Positions 1 to 7,850 are shown, counted from the stretch's first letter. The stretch: 22,705 nucleotides of DNA from Collinsella sp. (GCA_019413925.1 DXMY01000024.1:1-22705); one strand, 5' to 3'. Numbers and translations are program-made. Notes: generated by a model not told the origin, from the letters alone.

Positions 1-81
1 GTCGCCGCACTCCTGCCAAAGCCTCGCCGCCTCGAGGGCCTCGTCGCGGCCGAGGCGCAGTACACTCTCTTCTTGGGGCAT
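1..81 (-). CDS. Unrecognised protein, N-terminal 27 codons only
   Basis: An open frame runs from an ATG at 81 (minus strand) off the left edge of the window and begins MPQEESVLRLGRDEALEAA. A good ribosome binding site (GGAAAGG) lies just upstream of the ATG, which supports the start. Codon use is G+C-rich at third positions, like the neighbouring genes. The N-terminus, with a charged amphipathic helix, would be compatible with an acetyltransferase-type domain, but 27 residues are too few to assign a family. The rest of the gene lies outside the window. Confidence 0.55.
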   Translation of the reverse strand, partial: MPQEESVLRLGRDEALEAARLWQECGD

Positions 82-160
82 CGCCTTTCCTTCCATTCGT
101 CACCTTCATTACTCCAACGACGAATTCTAGGCGGTGTCCCCTCCCTTTCAAGAAAGGGCG

Positions 161-182
161 GAGGCGGGGCATGCCCCGCCTC
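161..182. repeat. Perfect 22-bp G+C-rich palindrome
   Basis: The sequence is exactly self-complementary, with its centre at CATG. A second small hairpin (CCCTTTC at 143-149, GAAAGGG at 152-158) lies next to it. Both sit between the minus-strand ORF ending at 353 and the minus-strand start at 81, so they would be transcribed in any readthrough message. There is no T-run on either side, so it is not a classic intrinsic terminator. The role is unknown. Confidence 0.6.
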
Positions 183-234
183 TTACACCACATCTCTGTG
201 CGCTACCGTTTCAAGTCGAGTTTTGCCGATTTCG

Positions 235-291
235 ACCAAAAATCGCTGCTACTAAAAAGGTAACAGTACTCATATTTGCCCTTTTTTGGCC
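235..291 (-). repeat. Interspersed repeat, copy 1 (KYEYCY element)
   Basis: This is a 57-bp element also found at 16187-16250 and 16345-16401. Read on the minus strand it starts GGCCAAAAAA, contains GCAAATATGAGTACTGTTAC, then an inner stem CTGTTAC/GTAGCAG with a 7-nt loop, and closes with TTTTTGGTC, which can pair with the opening GGCCAAAAA. The minus-strand frame reads WPKKGKYEYCYLFSSSDFW, the same peptide pattern as the other copies, but no start codon with an RBS precedes it here. It lies between two minus-strand genes. Confidence 0.8.
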
Positions 292-352
292 ACAAGCCCT
301 AAAACAAGCCTCGCCAAGGTCGGGAAGCGGGCCAAATCGCCGGCCTCGAGGC

Positions 353-607
353 TTATTCCACCGTTCCGTAGACGGCGCCCCAGCCGTGGGCGGCCAAGGC
401 GGAGTTGAGCTGGTCGCAAAGTGACTGGCGGTCGTAGTAGCCGGGCGGCAAAAGGTTCACGATCTCCATGAGGTCGGGCGCCAGGTCCAAGATTTCGGCC
501 TGTACGATCAGATCCAGGCGGTCGATGGCGTGGCGGTCGTAAAACAGTCCGTCGACCAGGCGCTGCAAGTCGCCGAATTCCTCGGCCTGAAACGATCCGT
601 ACTCCAT
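353..607 (-). CDS. Small hypothetical protein, 84 aa
   Basis: The start was chosen at the ATG at 607 because AAGGAGG lies four bases upstream of it. An in-frame ATG ten codons earlier has no RBS. The product begins MEYGSFQAEEFGDLQRLVDG and is acidic, with no membrane segment or signal peptide. It contains the phrase LLPPGYYDRQSLCDQLNSAL, which looks like a folded helical domain. Base composition and codon use match real genes in the window. No family is recognised. It is divergent from the aminotransferase gene at 758, and the two share a 150-bp intergenic region. Confidence 0.7.
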   Translation of the reverse strand: MEYGSFQAEEFGDLQRLVDGLFYDRHAIDRLDLIVQAEILDLAPDLMEIVNLLPPGYYDRQSLCDQLNSALAAHGWGAVYGTVE

Positions 608-709
608 AGTGCCTCCTTGGGCGCCCCACGCCGGCATGCGCGGCGATTCGTAATTGATTGCGATGAACTTAATCTATCACGGCTTCATAACGTTGCGACG
701 ATGGCGGTC

Positions 710-715
710 TATACT
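710..715 (+). promoter_or_regulatory. Candidate -10 element for the aminotransferase gene
   Basis: TATACT lies 43 bases before the start codon at 758. No convincing -35 is visible at 16-18 bp spacing, so this is only a candidate sigma-70-type site. Confidence 0.35.
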
Positions 716-757
716 TAGACGAACTGCAACGTACCGCTTCGCGAAAGGTCGCACCCC

Positions 758-2062
758 ATGCAGACGATCTACCAGAAGATGGAAACCACCGAACTCGATG
801 CCGCCATCGAGGCGCTCAAAGCCGAGGTCGCCGAGGTCAAGGCCAAGGGCCTGGCGCTCGACATGGCCCGCGGCAAGCCGTCGCCCTCCCAGGTGGACAT
901 CTCTCGACCCATGCTCGATATCCTCAATGCCGATGCCGATCTGCACGACGGCAATGTCGACTGCTCCAACTACGGCTGCTTCGAGGGCATTCCCTCGGCT
1001 CGCAAGCTGGCAGGGGAGTTCCTGGGCTGCCCCGCCGAGCAGACGCTCGTGCTGGGCTCATCGAGCCTCCTGATCGAGCATGACATCGCCGGCATGTTCT
1101 GGCGCTGCGGCTCGTGCGGCAGCGAGCCCTGGGATGCCTACGAGGCCGCGCACGACGGCAAGAAGGTCAAGTTCCTGTGCCCCGTCCCCGGCTACGACCG
1201 TCATTTTGGCATCACCACCGACCTGGGCATCGAGAACGTTCCCGTCGCGATGACCGACAACGGCCCCGATATGGACGAGATTGAGCGCCTCGTTGCCGCC
1301 GATGATTCCATCAAGGGTATCTGGTGCGTGCCCAAGTATTCCAACCCCACGGGCATCACCTTTAGCGAGGACACCGTGCGTCGCCTGGTCGAGATGCCCA
1401 CGGCCGCGCCCGATTTTCGCATCTTCTGGGACAACGCCTACTGCATGCACGACCTGTACGACGAGACCGACGAGCTCGCAAACATCTTTGACCTCGCTCG
1501 CGCGGCGGGCACCGAGGACCGTGTGGTGGCCTTTGCCTCGACGTCCAAGATCACCTTCCCGGGCGCCGGCATCGGCTTTATCGGTGCGAGCCCCGCGGTT
1601 ATCGCGGAGTTCTCCAAGCGCCTGAAGGCTGGCCTCATCAGCGCCGACAAGCTCAACCAGCTGCGTCACGTGCGCTTCCTTCCCACCATCGAGGCGGTTA
1701 AGGAGCACATGAAAAAGCATGCCGAGTTCCTGCGCCCGCGCTTTGAGGCCGTCGAGCGCAAGCTCACCGAGGGCCTGGGCGACACGGGCTGCGCCACCTG
1801 GACGCACCCCCGCGGCGGCTACTTTGTAAGCTTCGATGGTCCCGAGGGCTCGGCCCAAAAGGTCGCCGCGCTTTGCGCCGACCTGGGCGTCAAGCTCACG
1901 CCGGCCGGTGCCACTTGGCCCTATGGCAAGGACCCGCGCGACACCAACATCCGCATCGCGCCGAGCTATCCCACGGTCGAGGACCTGGAGGCCGCGCTCG
2001 ATGTGCTGGTGCTGGCCGTCAAGCTCGTCGCTGCCGAGCTCGCGCGTGCCGAGCGCGCCTAA
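758..2062 (+). CDS. Aspartate aminotransferase, class Ic (MocR-like fold-type I PLP enzyme)
   Basis: The 434-residue product is a cytosolic PLP-dependent aminotransferase that would interconvert aspartate/2-oxoglutarate and oxaloacetate/glutamate. The Schiff-base lysine is K264 in STSKITFPGAG. The cofactor-binding segments YSNPTGITFS (about 194-203) and FWDNAYCMHDLY (about 223-234) are present, and the C-terminal arginine that binds the substrate carboxylate fits RIAPSYP. The N-terminal ARGKPSPSQVDIS and the overall length match the actinobacterial class Ic AspT subgroup rather than the classical class Ia/Ib enzymes. A weak RBS (GAAAGG) precedes the ATG at 758, and a second in-frame ATG at 779 is less likely. 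It stands as its own unit, with a candidate -10 at 710. Aspartate specificity is inferred from the family and is not certain. Confidence 0.88.
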   Translation: MQTIYQKMETTELDAAIEALKAEVAEVKAKGLALDMARGKPSPSQVDISRPMLDILNADADLHDGNVDCSNYGCFEGIPSARKLAGEFLGCPAEQTLVLGSSSLLIEHDIAGMFWRCGSCGSEPWDAYEAAHDGKKVKFLCPVPGYDRHFGITTDLGIENVPVAMTDNGPDMDEIERLVAADDSIKGIWCVPKYSNPTGITFSEDTVRRLVEMPTAAPDFRIFWDNAYCMHDLYDETDELANIFDLARAAGTEDRVVAFASTSKITFPGAGIGFIGASPAVIAEFSKRLKAGLISADKLNQLRHVRFLPTIEAVKEHMKKHAEFLRPRFEAVERKLTEGLGDTGCATWTHPRGGYFVSFDGPEGSAQKVAALCADLGVKLTPAGATWPYGKDPRDTNIRIAPSYPTVEDLEAALDVLVLAVKLVAAELARAERA

Positions 2063-2113
2063 CGCGCGGCTTCTCGTACTATCCGCACTTTCGATACATA
2101 AAGGAGCGTATAC

Positions 2114-2428
2114 ATGGATTTGGGTATTTCCACCAACCCCACGCCGGAGCTCTACACCATCAAGGTGACCGGCGAAATCGATATCTCTAACGCCGACAGC
2201 CTGCGTAACGCCATCGACCTGGCGCTCGAGCAGCCCACCGAGGCCGTTGAGCTCGACTTTGCCCAGGTGAGCTATATCGATTCGACGGGTATTGGCGTGC
2301 TCGTGGGCGCCGCGCACCACGCAGCCGATCACGGCAAGCGTTTTAGCTGCGTTAACGTGCAGCCTCCGGTGATGCGCGTGGTTCAGCTGCTGGGTGTCGA
2401 CCAGGAGATTTCGATCACGGCCGCATAG
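2114..2428 (+). CDS. STAS-domain anti-sigma factor antagonist
   Basis: This 104-residue single-domain protein belongs to the SpoIIAA/RsbV family. Such proteins bind an anti-sigma factor kinase when unphosphorylated and so free a sigma factor. The diagnostic segment is YIDSTGIGVLVGAA (about 55-68), whose serine is the usual phosphorylation site; VTGEIDISNADSLR (about 18-31) is the typical first strand and helix. The RBS AAAGGAG lies nine bases before the ATG. No kinase (RsbW/SpoIIAB type) or sigma factor gene is adjacent, so the partner is encoded elsewhere. It starts 51 bases after the aminotransferase and could be cotranscribed with it. Confidence 0.9.
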   Translation: MDLGISTNPTPELYTIKVTGEIDISNADSLRNAIDLALEQPTEAVELDFAQVSYIDSTGIGVLVGAAHHAADHGKRFSCVNVQPPVMRVVQLLGVDQEISITAA

Positions 2429-2477
2429 GCCCTGCCCCAAAAGGGGCGTGCCGTTTGGCATATGTTTGTGATGCGCT

Positions 2478-2506
2478 CGGACGTTTTGGCGTCCGGGCGC
2501 TATACT
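2478..2506 (+). promoter_or_regulatory. tat promoter with inverted-repeat operator candidate
   Basis: TATACT at 2501-2506 is a good -10 element 76 bases before the tatA start. A perfect inverted repeat, CGGACG (2478-2483) and CGTCCG (2490-2495), separated by six bases, occupies the -35/-10 spacer region. Its position would suit a repressor operator. The -35 is poor, which would fit an activator-dependent or weak promoter. This is inference from position only. Confidence 0.4.
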
Positions 2507-2581
2507 TGACCGAATGAATAGACGAGTTCCGGCCGAATGGCGCGGTGCGGGCTCGACTCACATCGAGCCTTGGAGGTATGT

Positions 2582-3154
2582 GTGTTTGGTATTGGAGAGG
2601 GTGAGCTGGCAATCATCGTGGTCTTCGGCTTTTTGCTGTTTGGCCCGGATAAGCTCCCGCAGATGGGCCGCACGATCGGCCGTGCCATCCGTCAGTTCCG
2701 CGAGACGCAGGAAAAGATGACGGCCGTTGTTCAGTCCGAGATTATCGATCCGGTGAGCGAGGCCGCGTCGGCCCCGGTCAAGCCCAAGAAGACTGCTGCG
2801 ACCGACGACGATTCCGATGCGGACGAGGATGCCGCCGAGACGGCAGCGCCCGCCAAGAAGGAGACCTTTGCCGAGCGTCGCGCCCGTCTTGCTGCCGAGA
2901 AGGCCGCAAGCGAGGGTGCTGCTGAGGGCGAAGGCGCTGTTGATGAGGCCGAGGGTACAGAGCCTGCTGCTGCCGTCGAGCCCGAGCCTGCTGCAGAGCC
3001 CGAGCCCGAGCCGGCAGAGCCCACGACGGCTGACCTCTACGCCCGTCGTCCCCGCAAGCGCAAGGCCGTCGTCGACCAGCTCGCTCGCGAGCTCGAGGTC
3101 GAGGACGATGCCGAGGCTGCTGCCGCCGACGCCCCGAAGGGAGGCGATGAGTAA
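2582..3154 (+). CDS. tatA: Sec-independent translocase TatA/TatB-type subunit
   Basis: The start is the GTG at 2582, preceded by GGAGG five bases upstream. This gives MFGIGEGELAIIVVFGFLLF, the canonical TatA/B N-terminus; longer in-frame extensions lack an RBS and would bury it. The 190-residue product has one membrane helix (about 6-21), the FGPDKLPQMG hinge (about 20-29) and an amphipathic helix, followed by a long Ala/Glu/Pro-rich acidic tail (about 60-190), longer than typical TatA. It oligomerises with TatC to export folded twin-arginine proteins. The stop codon overlaps the tatC ATG by one base (TAATG), so the two are translationally coupled. No second TatA/TatB gene is present here, so this may be a two-component Tat system. 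Confidence 0.9.
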   Translation: MFGIGEGELAIIVVFGFLLFGPDKLPQMGRTIGRAIRQFRETQEKMTAVVQSEIIDPVSEAASAPVKPKKTAATDDDSDADEDAAETAAPAKKETFAERRARLAAEKAASEGAAEGEGAVDEAEGTEPAAAVEPEPAAEPEPEPAEPTTADLYARRPRKRKAVVDQLARELEVEDDAEAAAADAPKGGDE

Positions 3155-3945
3155 TGCCGATCGGACCTGCGCGCATGCCGCTCTTCGATCACCTGGGAGA
3201 GCTCCGTCGCCGCCTGACCATCGTGGTCGTTTCGGTGTTTGCCGCCGCCATCGTGCTGTACTTTGCCACGCCCGTGGTGCTCGATATTCTTGAGGACCCC
3301 ATCCGCTCCTTTGTGCCGGACGGTAAGTTTTACATCACCACCACGCTCGGCGGCTTTGGCCTGCGCTTCTCGCTTGCCATCAAGATGGCCGTGGTCATGT
3401 GCACGCCCATGATCATCTGGCAGATTCTGGCATTTTTCCTGCCGGCACTGCGCCCCAACGAGCGCAAGTGGGTTGTGCCCACGGTGCTCGCCTCGACGGT
3501 GCTGTTCTTCCTGGGTGCCATCTTCTGCTACTTCATCATCATCCCGGCGGGCTTTGAGTGGCTCATCGGCGAGACCTCGGCTGTCGCTACGGCGTTGCCC
3601 GATCTGGAGAACTACGTCAACATGGAGCTGCTCTTTATGATCGGCTTTGGTGTGGCGTTTGAGCTGCCGCTCATCATCTTCTACCTGTCCGTTTTCCACA
3701 TCGTGTCCTACGCGGCTTTCCGCAGCGCCTGGCGCTACGTGTACGTGGGCCTGCTCGTGGGCTCGGCTGTGATCACGCCCGACGGCTCGCCCGTTACGCT
3801 GGGCCTTATGTACGGTGCCCTGCTTTCGCTCTACGAGATCTCGCTCGCCATTGCCCGCGTGGTCATTACCGCGCGCGAGGGCAAGGAGGGCCTGTTCGTG
3901 AGCCGTCTGGACCTGTTCTCGGACGACGAGGACGACGAGGAGTAA
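3154..3945 (+). CDS. tatC: Sec-independent translocase subunit TatC
   Basis: This 263-residue polytopic membrane protein forms the twin-arginine signal-peptide receptor of the Tat export system. The N-terminal cytoplasmic signature MPLFDHLGELRRRL (about 8-21) is intact, including the conserved Glu and Arg residues. Several hydrophobic segments follow (for example 22-43, 75-100, 108-130, 165-190 and two near 195-235), consistent with the usual six helices. The C-terminus is very acidic (SDDEDDEE). The ATG at 3154 overlaps the tatA stop codon. hypA follows after six bases, suggesting one transcript. Confidence 0.95.
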   Translation: MPIGPARMPLFDHLGELRRRLTIVVVSVFAAAIVLYFATPVVLDILEDPIRSFVPDGKFYITTTLGGFGLRFSLAIKMAVVMCTPMIIWQILAFFLPALRPNERKWVVPTVLASTVLFFLGAIFCYFIIIPAGFEWLIGETSAVATALPDLENYVNMELLFMIGFGVAFELPLIIFYLSVFHIVSYAAFRSAWRYVYVGLLVGSAVITPDGSPVTLGLMYGALLSLYEISLAIARVVITAREGKEGLFVSRLDLFSDDEDDEE

Positions 3946-3951
3946 AACGGT

Positions 3952-4308
3952 ATGCACGAGGTTGGCATTGTCAACGGCATACTCGATACAGTGATTCGCG
4001 CGGCGCGTGGGGCGGGGGCCTCGCGCGCCGTTTTGGTAACGCTGCGTATCGGGGATATGACCGAGGTCGTGCGCGAGGCGCTCGACTTTGCGTGGGGGAC
4101 GTTTCGCGACGAGGACCCGCTCACGCGCGGCTGCGAGCTTGCCGTGGAGGAGGTCCATCCACAAAGCGAGTGTCTGGACTGCGGTGAGGTCTTTGAGCAC
4201 GACCGTTTCCATTGCCGTTGTCCCCAATGTGGCGGTGCCAACGTGCGTCTGCTGCATGGCCGCGAACTCGACATCGCAAGTATCGAGATCGAGACCCCCG
4301 ACGATTAG
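3952..4308 (+). CDS. hypA: Hydrogenase nickel incorporation protein HypA
   Basis: This 118-residue metallochaperone delivers nickel to [NiFe] hydrogenase together with HypB. The N-terminal MHE motif that ligates nickel (His2, Glu3) is intact. The zinc-binding loop has C74-x2-C77 and C90-x2-C93, with an extra Cys at 88. Length is normal for HypA/HybF. The start lies six bases after tatC. No other hyp genes except hypB and no hydrogenase structural genes are in this window. The placement next to the Tat genes fits the fact that many hydrogenases are Tat substrates, but the partner enzyme must be encoded elsewhere. Confidence 0.93.
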   Translation: MHEVGIVNGILDTVIRAARGAGASRAVLVTLRIGDMTEVVREALDFAWGTFRDEDPLTRGCELAVEEVHPQSECLDCGEVFEHDRFHCRCPQCGGANVRLLHGRELDIASIEIETPDD

Positions 4309-4363
4309 CACGCTCGCCATCTAGCGATGGGGTATAAAAGGGCCAAAGTAAGGAGCGCTAAGT

Positions 4364-5047
4364 ATGGCCGAGAAAACGATTGATATCGCGTCGCCGATTC
4401 TGTCGCGCAACGAGCGCCTGGCAGATCAGCTGCGTCAGCGGTTTGAGCAGACGAACACCTACGTGATCAATGTGCTGTCGAGCCCTGGCTCGGGTAAGAC
4501 CACCACGATTCTGGGCACCAACGAGCGCCTGCGTGACAAAGCCAGCCTGCGCTGTGCCGTTATCGAGGGCGATATCGCCTCGGACGTCGACGCCATCACC
4601 ATGAAGGAAGCCGGCATGCCCGCCATCCAGATCAACACGGGCGGCCTGTGCCACCTCGAGGGCAACATGATCATGGAGGCCGTCGACGCCTTCGACCAGG
4701 CCGTCGGTCTGGAGAACATCGACGTCATCTTTATCGAAAATGTGGGTAACCTGGTCTGCCCGGTCGACTTTGACCTGGGCGAGAACCTGTCCATCATGAT
4801 CCTCTCGGTGCCCGAGGGCGACGACAAGCCCATCAAGTACCCGGGCATCTTCCAGCACGCCGGCGCGCAGCTGCTCAATAAGGTCGACGTGGCCCCGGCT
4901 TTCGATTTTGACATGGATAGGTATACTAAGACACTCGATGACCTCAATCCGCAGGCGCCGCGGTTTGCCGTGAGCGCGCGCAAGGGCGAGGGCATGGATG
5001 CCTGGTGCGATTGGCTCATCGGGCAGATTGAGCAAGCAAGGGCGTAA
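4364..5047 (+). CDS. hypB: Hydrogenase nickel incorporation GTPase HypB
   Basis: This 227-residue SIMIBI-class GTPase powers nickel transfer from HypA to the hydrogenase large subunit. The P-loop is SSPGSGKTT (39-47); GDIASDVDA (about 69-77) is switch I. Metal-site residues Cys96-His97 (in TGGLCHLEG) and Cys132 (in ENVGNLVCP) match the family's G-domain nickel/zinc site. The N-terminus is short and lacks the histidine-rich nickel-storage stretch found in some HypB proteins. The RBS is AAGGAG, eight bases before the ATG. A TATAAA at 4333-4338 in the 55-base gap after hypA could be an internal promoter. The lysine of the NKVDVAP motif (guanine specificity) is present. Confidence 0.93.
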   Translation: MAEKTIDIASPILSRNERLADQLRQRFEQTNTYVINVLSSPGSGKTTTILGTNERLRDKASLRCAVIEGDIASDVDAITMKEAGMPAIQINTGGLCHLEGNMIMEAVDAFDQAVGLENIDVIFIENVGNLVCPVDFDLGENLSIMILSVPEGDDKPIKYPGIFQHAGAQLLNKVDVAPAFDFDMDRYTKTLDDLNPQAPRFAVSARKGEGMDAWCDWLIGQIEQARA

Positions 5048-5101
5048 GTCGGCCGCCAAGAGGGCGGGCGCAGCCGCAGACACACGAGATAGGAGCCTCT
5101 T

Positions 5102-7693
5102 TTGAAGCTCATCATCGCTGAGAAAAACGACGCCGCGCGTCAGATCGCCGAGCGTCTGTCCACGGGCAAGCCCAAAAAGGACAAGGTGTACAACACCGCT
5201 ATCTACCGTTTTGAGTGGAAGGGCGAGGAGTGCGTGACGATCGGCCTTGCCGGTCACATCCTGGCACCCGATTTTTGCGACAGTGTGCTGTTCGATAAAA
5301 AGTTGGGCTGGTATTCGGTCACGGAGGACGGCGAAATGCTGCCGGCCGATATGCCCGATGGCCTGGCCCGCCCGCCGTACGACACCAAGCGCAAGCCGTT
5401 CCTTGCCGATGGCATTTCCATCAAGGGCTGGAAGCTCGAGAGCCTGCCCTATCTCACCTGGGCGCCCGTCATTAAGCTTCCGGCCGAGAAAGAGCTCATC
5501 CGCTCGCTTAAGAACCTCGCCAAAAAGTCCGACAGCGTCATCATCGCCACGGACTTCGATCGCGAGGGCGAGCTGATCGGTTCGGACGCCCTCAACAAGG
5601 TGCGCGAGGTGGCGCCCGACTTGCCGGTCGCCCGCGCCCAGTATTCTTCGTTTACCAAGGCCGAGATCACGCAGGCCTTCGATAACCTTGTCTCGCTCGA
5701 CCAGAACCTGGCCGACGCCGGCGAGAGCCGTCAGCACATCGACCTCATTTGGGGTGCGGTGCTCACGCGCTACCTGACGCTCGCCAAGTTTGGCGGCTTT
5801 GGCAACGTGCGTTCCGCCGGCCGCGTGCAGACGCCGACGCTTGCCCTGGTGGTCGAGCGCGAGCGCGAGCGCATGGCGTTTGTACCCGAGGACTATTGGC
5901 AGATTCGCGGCATGGGCGCCGCGCAAGGCGCTGCCGAGGACGATCGCTTTAAGATCGCGCACAAGACGGCGCGCTTTACCGACAAGGATGCTGCTGAGAC
6001 GGCGTACGGTCACGTTGACGGCGCTACGACGGCAACCGTCGCCGCGGTGACCAAGCGCTCGCGTAAGCAGCAGCCGCCCACGCCGTTTGCGACGACCTCG
6101 CTGCAGGCTGCCGCCGCGGCCGAGGGCATCTCACCTGCGCGTACCATGCGCATCGCCGAGTCCCTCTACATGGCCGGTCTCATCAGCTACCCGCGTGTCG
6201 ATAACACCGTGTATCCCGCGACGCTCGATCTGGGCGCCGTGGTGAGCGACCTGGCAAAGATCAACCCGGCGCTGGCGCCCGTGTGCAAAAAGGTGCTCGC
6301 CGGCCCCATGAAGCCCACGCGCGGCAAGGTCGAGACCACCGACCACCCGCCTATCTACCCCACGGGCGAGGGCGACCCGTCCACGCTCGACGGCGGCCAG
6401 CGCAAACTCTATGACCTCGTCGCCCGTCGCTTCCTGGCAACGCTCATGGGGCCCGCGACCATCGAGAACACCAAGCTCGAGCTCGACGTCAACGGCGAGC
6501 CGTTCGTGGCTTCGGGCGACGTGCTCGTGACCCCGGGCTTCCGCGAGGCATATCCGTACGGCCTCAAGCGCGACGAGCAGATGCCGCCGCTTGAGCAGGG
6601 CGACACGGTCGACGTGCTCGACATTAAGCTCGAGGCCAAGCAGACCGAGCCGCCCGCGCGCTACAGCCAGGGCAAGCTCGTGCAGGAGATGGAAAAGCGC
6701 GGCCTGGGCACCAAGTCCACGCGCGCGAGCATCATCGAGCGCCTGTATGCCGTGCGCTATCTCAAAAATGATCCCGTTGAGCCGAGCCAGCTGGGCATCG
6801 CCATCATCGACGCGCTGTCGCAGTTTGCCCCGCGCATCACGAGCCCCGATATGACCAGCGAGCTCGACGGCGACATGACCCGCGTGGAGCGCGGCGAGGA
6901 TACCGAAGAGCATGTCGTGACGCACTCGCGCGCGCTGCTGGCCGGCGTGCTCGACGAGCTGCTCAAGCATACGCAGGAGCTGGGCGACGCCATCAGCGAC
7001 GCCGTCACGGCCGATGCGCGCGTGGGCGCCTGCCCCAAGTGCGGCAAGGACCTGGTTATGAAGACGAGCGCCAAGACCCGCGGCAGCTTTATCGGCTGCA
7101 TGGGTTGGCCCGACTGCGACGTGACCTATCCGGTGCCGAGTGGCGTCAAGGTGAGCCCGCTCGAGGGCGAGGCCGCCGTGTGCCCCGAGTGCGGCGCGCC
7201 GCGCATCAAGTGCCAGCCATTCCGCCAGAAGGCCTTCGAGATCTGCGTGAACCCCACGTGCCCCACCAACTACGAGCCCGATCTTAAGGTGGGCGAGTGC
7301 AAGGTGTGTGCCGAGGCCGGACGTCACGGCGACCTGATCGCGCACAAGAGCGAGAAGAGCGGCAAGCGCTTTATCCGCTGCACCAACTACGATGACTGCG
7401 GCGTGAGCTATCCGCTGCCGGCGCGCGGCAAGCTCGAGGCGACGGGCGAGACCTGCCCCGAGTGCGGCGCCCCCATCGTGGTGGTCAACACGGCGCGCGG
7501 TCCGTGGCGTATCTGCGTCAACATGGACTGCCCGACCAAGGAGAAGAAGCCCGCCCGCGGTCGCAAGACCACGACTAAGGCGAGCACGGCCAAGAAGACG
7601 ACGGCGGCAAAGAAGACTGCTGCCAAGAAGACGACCGCCAAAAAGACGACGGCCAAGAAGTCGACTACCAAAAAGACCGCTGCCGACAAGTAG
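5102..7693 (+). CDS. topA: Type IA DNA topoisomerase I, archaeal-type core
   Basis: The 863-residue enzyme relaxes negative supercoils by single-strand passage. Translation starts at a TTG with TAGGAG seven bases upstream. The Toprim domain has the acidic triad in IIATDFDREGELIG (D151, D153, E155), the catalytic tyrosine is Tyr363 in LISYPRVDNTVYP, and GRVQTPTLALVVERE lies near 240. Several signatures resemble archaeal topoisomerase I more than E. coli-type TopA: IAEKNDAARQIAERL at the start, VTIGLAGHILAPDF, and AGESRQHIDLIWGAVLTRYL. Four C-terminal Cys4 zinc ribbons follow (from about 644 to 815), then a lysine-rich tail with repeated KKTTAKK units that should bind DNA non-specifically. A terminator lies 31 bases downstream. 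Confidence 0.93.
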   Translation: MKLIIAEKNDAARQIAERLSTGKPKKDKVYNTAIYRFEWKGEECVTIGLAGHILAPDFCDSVLFDKKLGWYSVTEDGEMLPADMPDGLARPPYDTKRKPFLADGISIKGWKLESLPYLTWAPVIKLPAEKELIRSLKNLAKKSDSVIIATDFDREGELIGSDALNKVREVAPDLPVARAQYSSFTKAEITQAFDNLVSLDQNLADAGESRQHIDLIWGAVLTRYLTLAKFGGFGNVRSAGRVQTPTLALVVERERERMAFVPEDYWQIRGMGAAQGAAEDDRFKIAHKTARFTDKDAAETAYGHVDGATTATVAAVTKRSRKQQPPTPFATTSLQAAAAAEGISPARTMRIAESLYMAGLISYPRVDNTVYPATLDLGAVVSDLAKINPALAPVCKKVLAGPMKPTRGKVETTDHPPIYPTGEGDPSTLDGGQRKLYDLVARRFLATLMGPATIENTKLELDVNGEPFVASGDVLVTPGFREAYPYGLKRDEQMPPLEQGDTVDVLDIKLEAKQTEPPARYSQGKLVQEMEKRGLGTKSTRASIIERLYAVRYLKNDPVEPSQLGIAIIDALSQFAPRITSPDMTSELDGDMTRVERGEDTEEHVVTHSRALLAGVLDELLKHTQELGDAISDAVTADARVGACPKCGKDLVMKTSAKTRGSFIGCMGWPDCDVTYPVPSGVKVSPLEGEAAVCPECGAPRIKCQPFRQKAFEICVNPTCPTNYEPDLKVGECKVCAEAGRHGDLIAHKSEKSGKRFIRCTNYDDCGVSYPLPARGKLEATGETCPECGAPIVVVNTARGPWRICVNMDCPTKEKKPARGRKTTTKASTAKKTTAAKKTAAKKTTAKKTTAKKSTTKKTAADK

Positions 7694-7724
7694 CCGCACG
7701 GTCGAAGCATCACCTAAAACAAAA

Positions 7725-7760
7725 ACGAGCGAGGACCTCAAAATCCTCGCTCGTTTTTTA
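7725..7760. terminator. Strong intrinsic terminator after topA
   Basis: Perfect 11-bp stem ACGAGCGAGGA (7725-7735) with TCCTCGCTCGT (7744-7754) and an 8-nt loop, followed by TTTTTT. An A-run precedes the stem, so it can act in both directions. Confidence 0.92.
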
Positions 7761-7761
7761 T

Positions 7762-7782
7762 CCGGCAGTTAGGGACGTTCCT
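7762..7782. repeat. Left arm of extragenic palindrome split by the IS
   Basis: The 21 bases CCGGCAGTTAGGGACGTTCC+T are the exact reverse complement of 9356-9376. Removing the insertion sequence between them would leave a 21-bp perfect stem with a loop of about 22 nt. The architecture is like the intact palindrome at 10447-10515, and both carry AGGGAC in the arm. Confidence 0.85.
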
Positions 7783-7818
7783 TTTAATATGAGCAGGACA
7801 TTGTCAAGAGGCAAAATC

Positions 7819-7850
7819 GGGCCTGGCCCCAACGATATGGGGTCAGGCCC
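7819..7850. other. 13-bp stem-loop inside the IS end
   Basis: GGGCCTGGCCCCA (7819-7831) pairs with TGGGGTCAGGCCC (7838-7850), with one G-U wobble and a 6-nt loop. It lies close to the inner side of the IS end, 3' of the transposase gene. It may be part of the element's end structure or a boundary hairpin that ends transcription of the guide RNA; there is no T-run. Confidence 0.6.

Noticed and set aside
2436..2449. GCCCC-AAAA-GGGGC hairpin after the STAS gene as terminator
   Set aside because: The stem is only 5 bp and no T-run follows, so it is not supported as an intrinsic terminator.
1058..2461. 467-codon minus-strand open frame opposite the aminotransferase and STAS genes
   Set aside because: It is a shadow of strong G+C-rich coding on the plus strand. 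It has no RBS and no recognisable motif. The same holds for other long antisense frames such as 3037-4320, 4358-6013, 6131-7741, 19839-21014 and 21011-22441.
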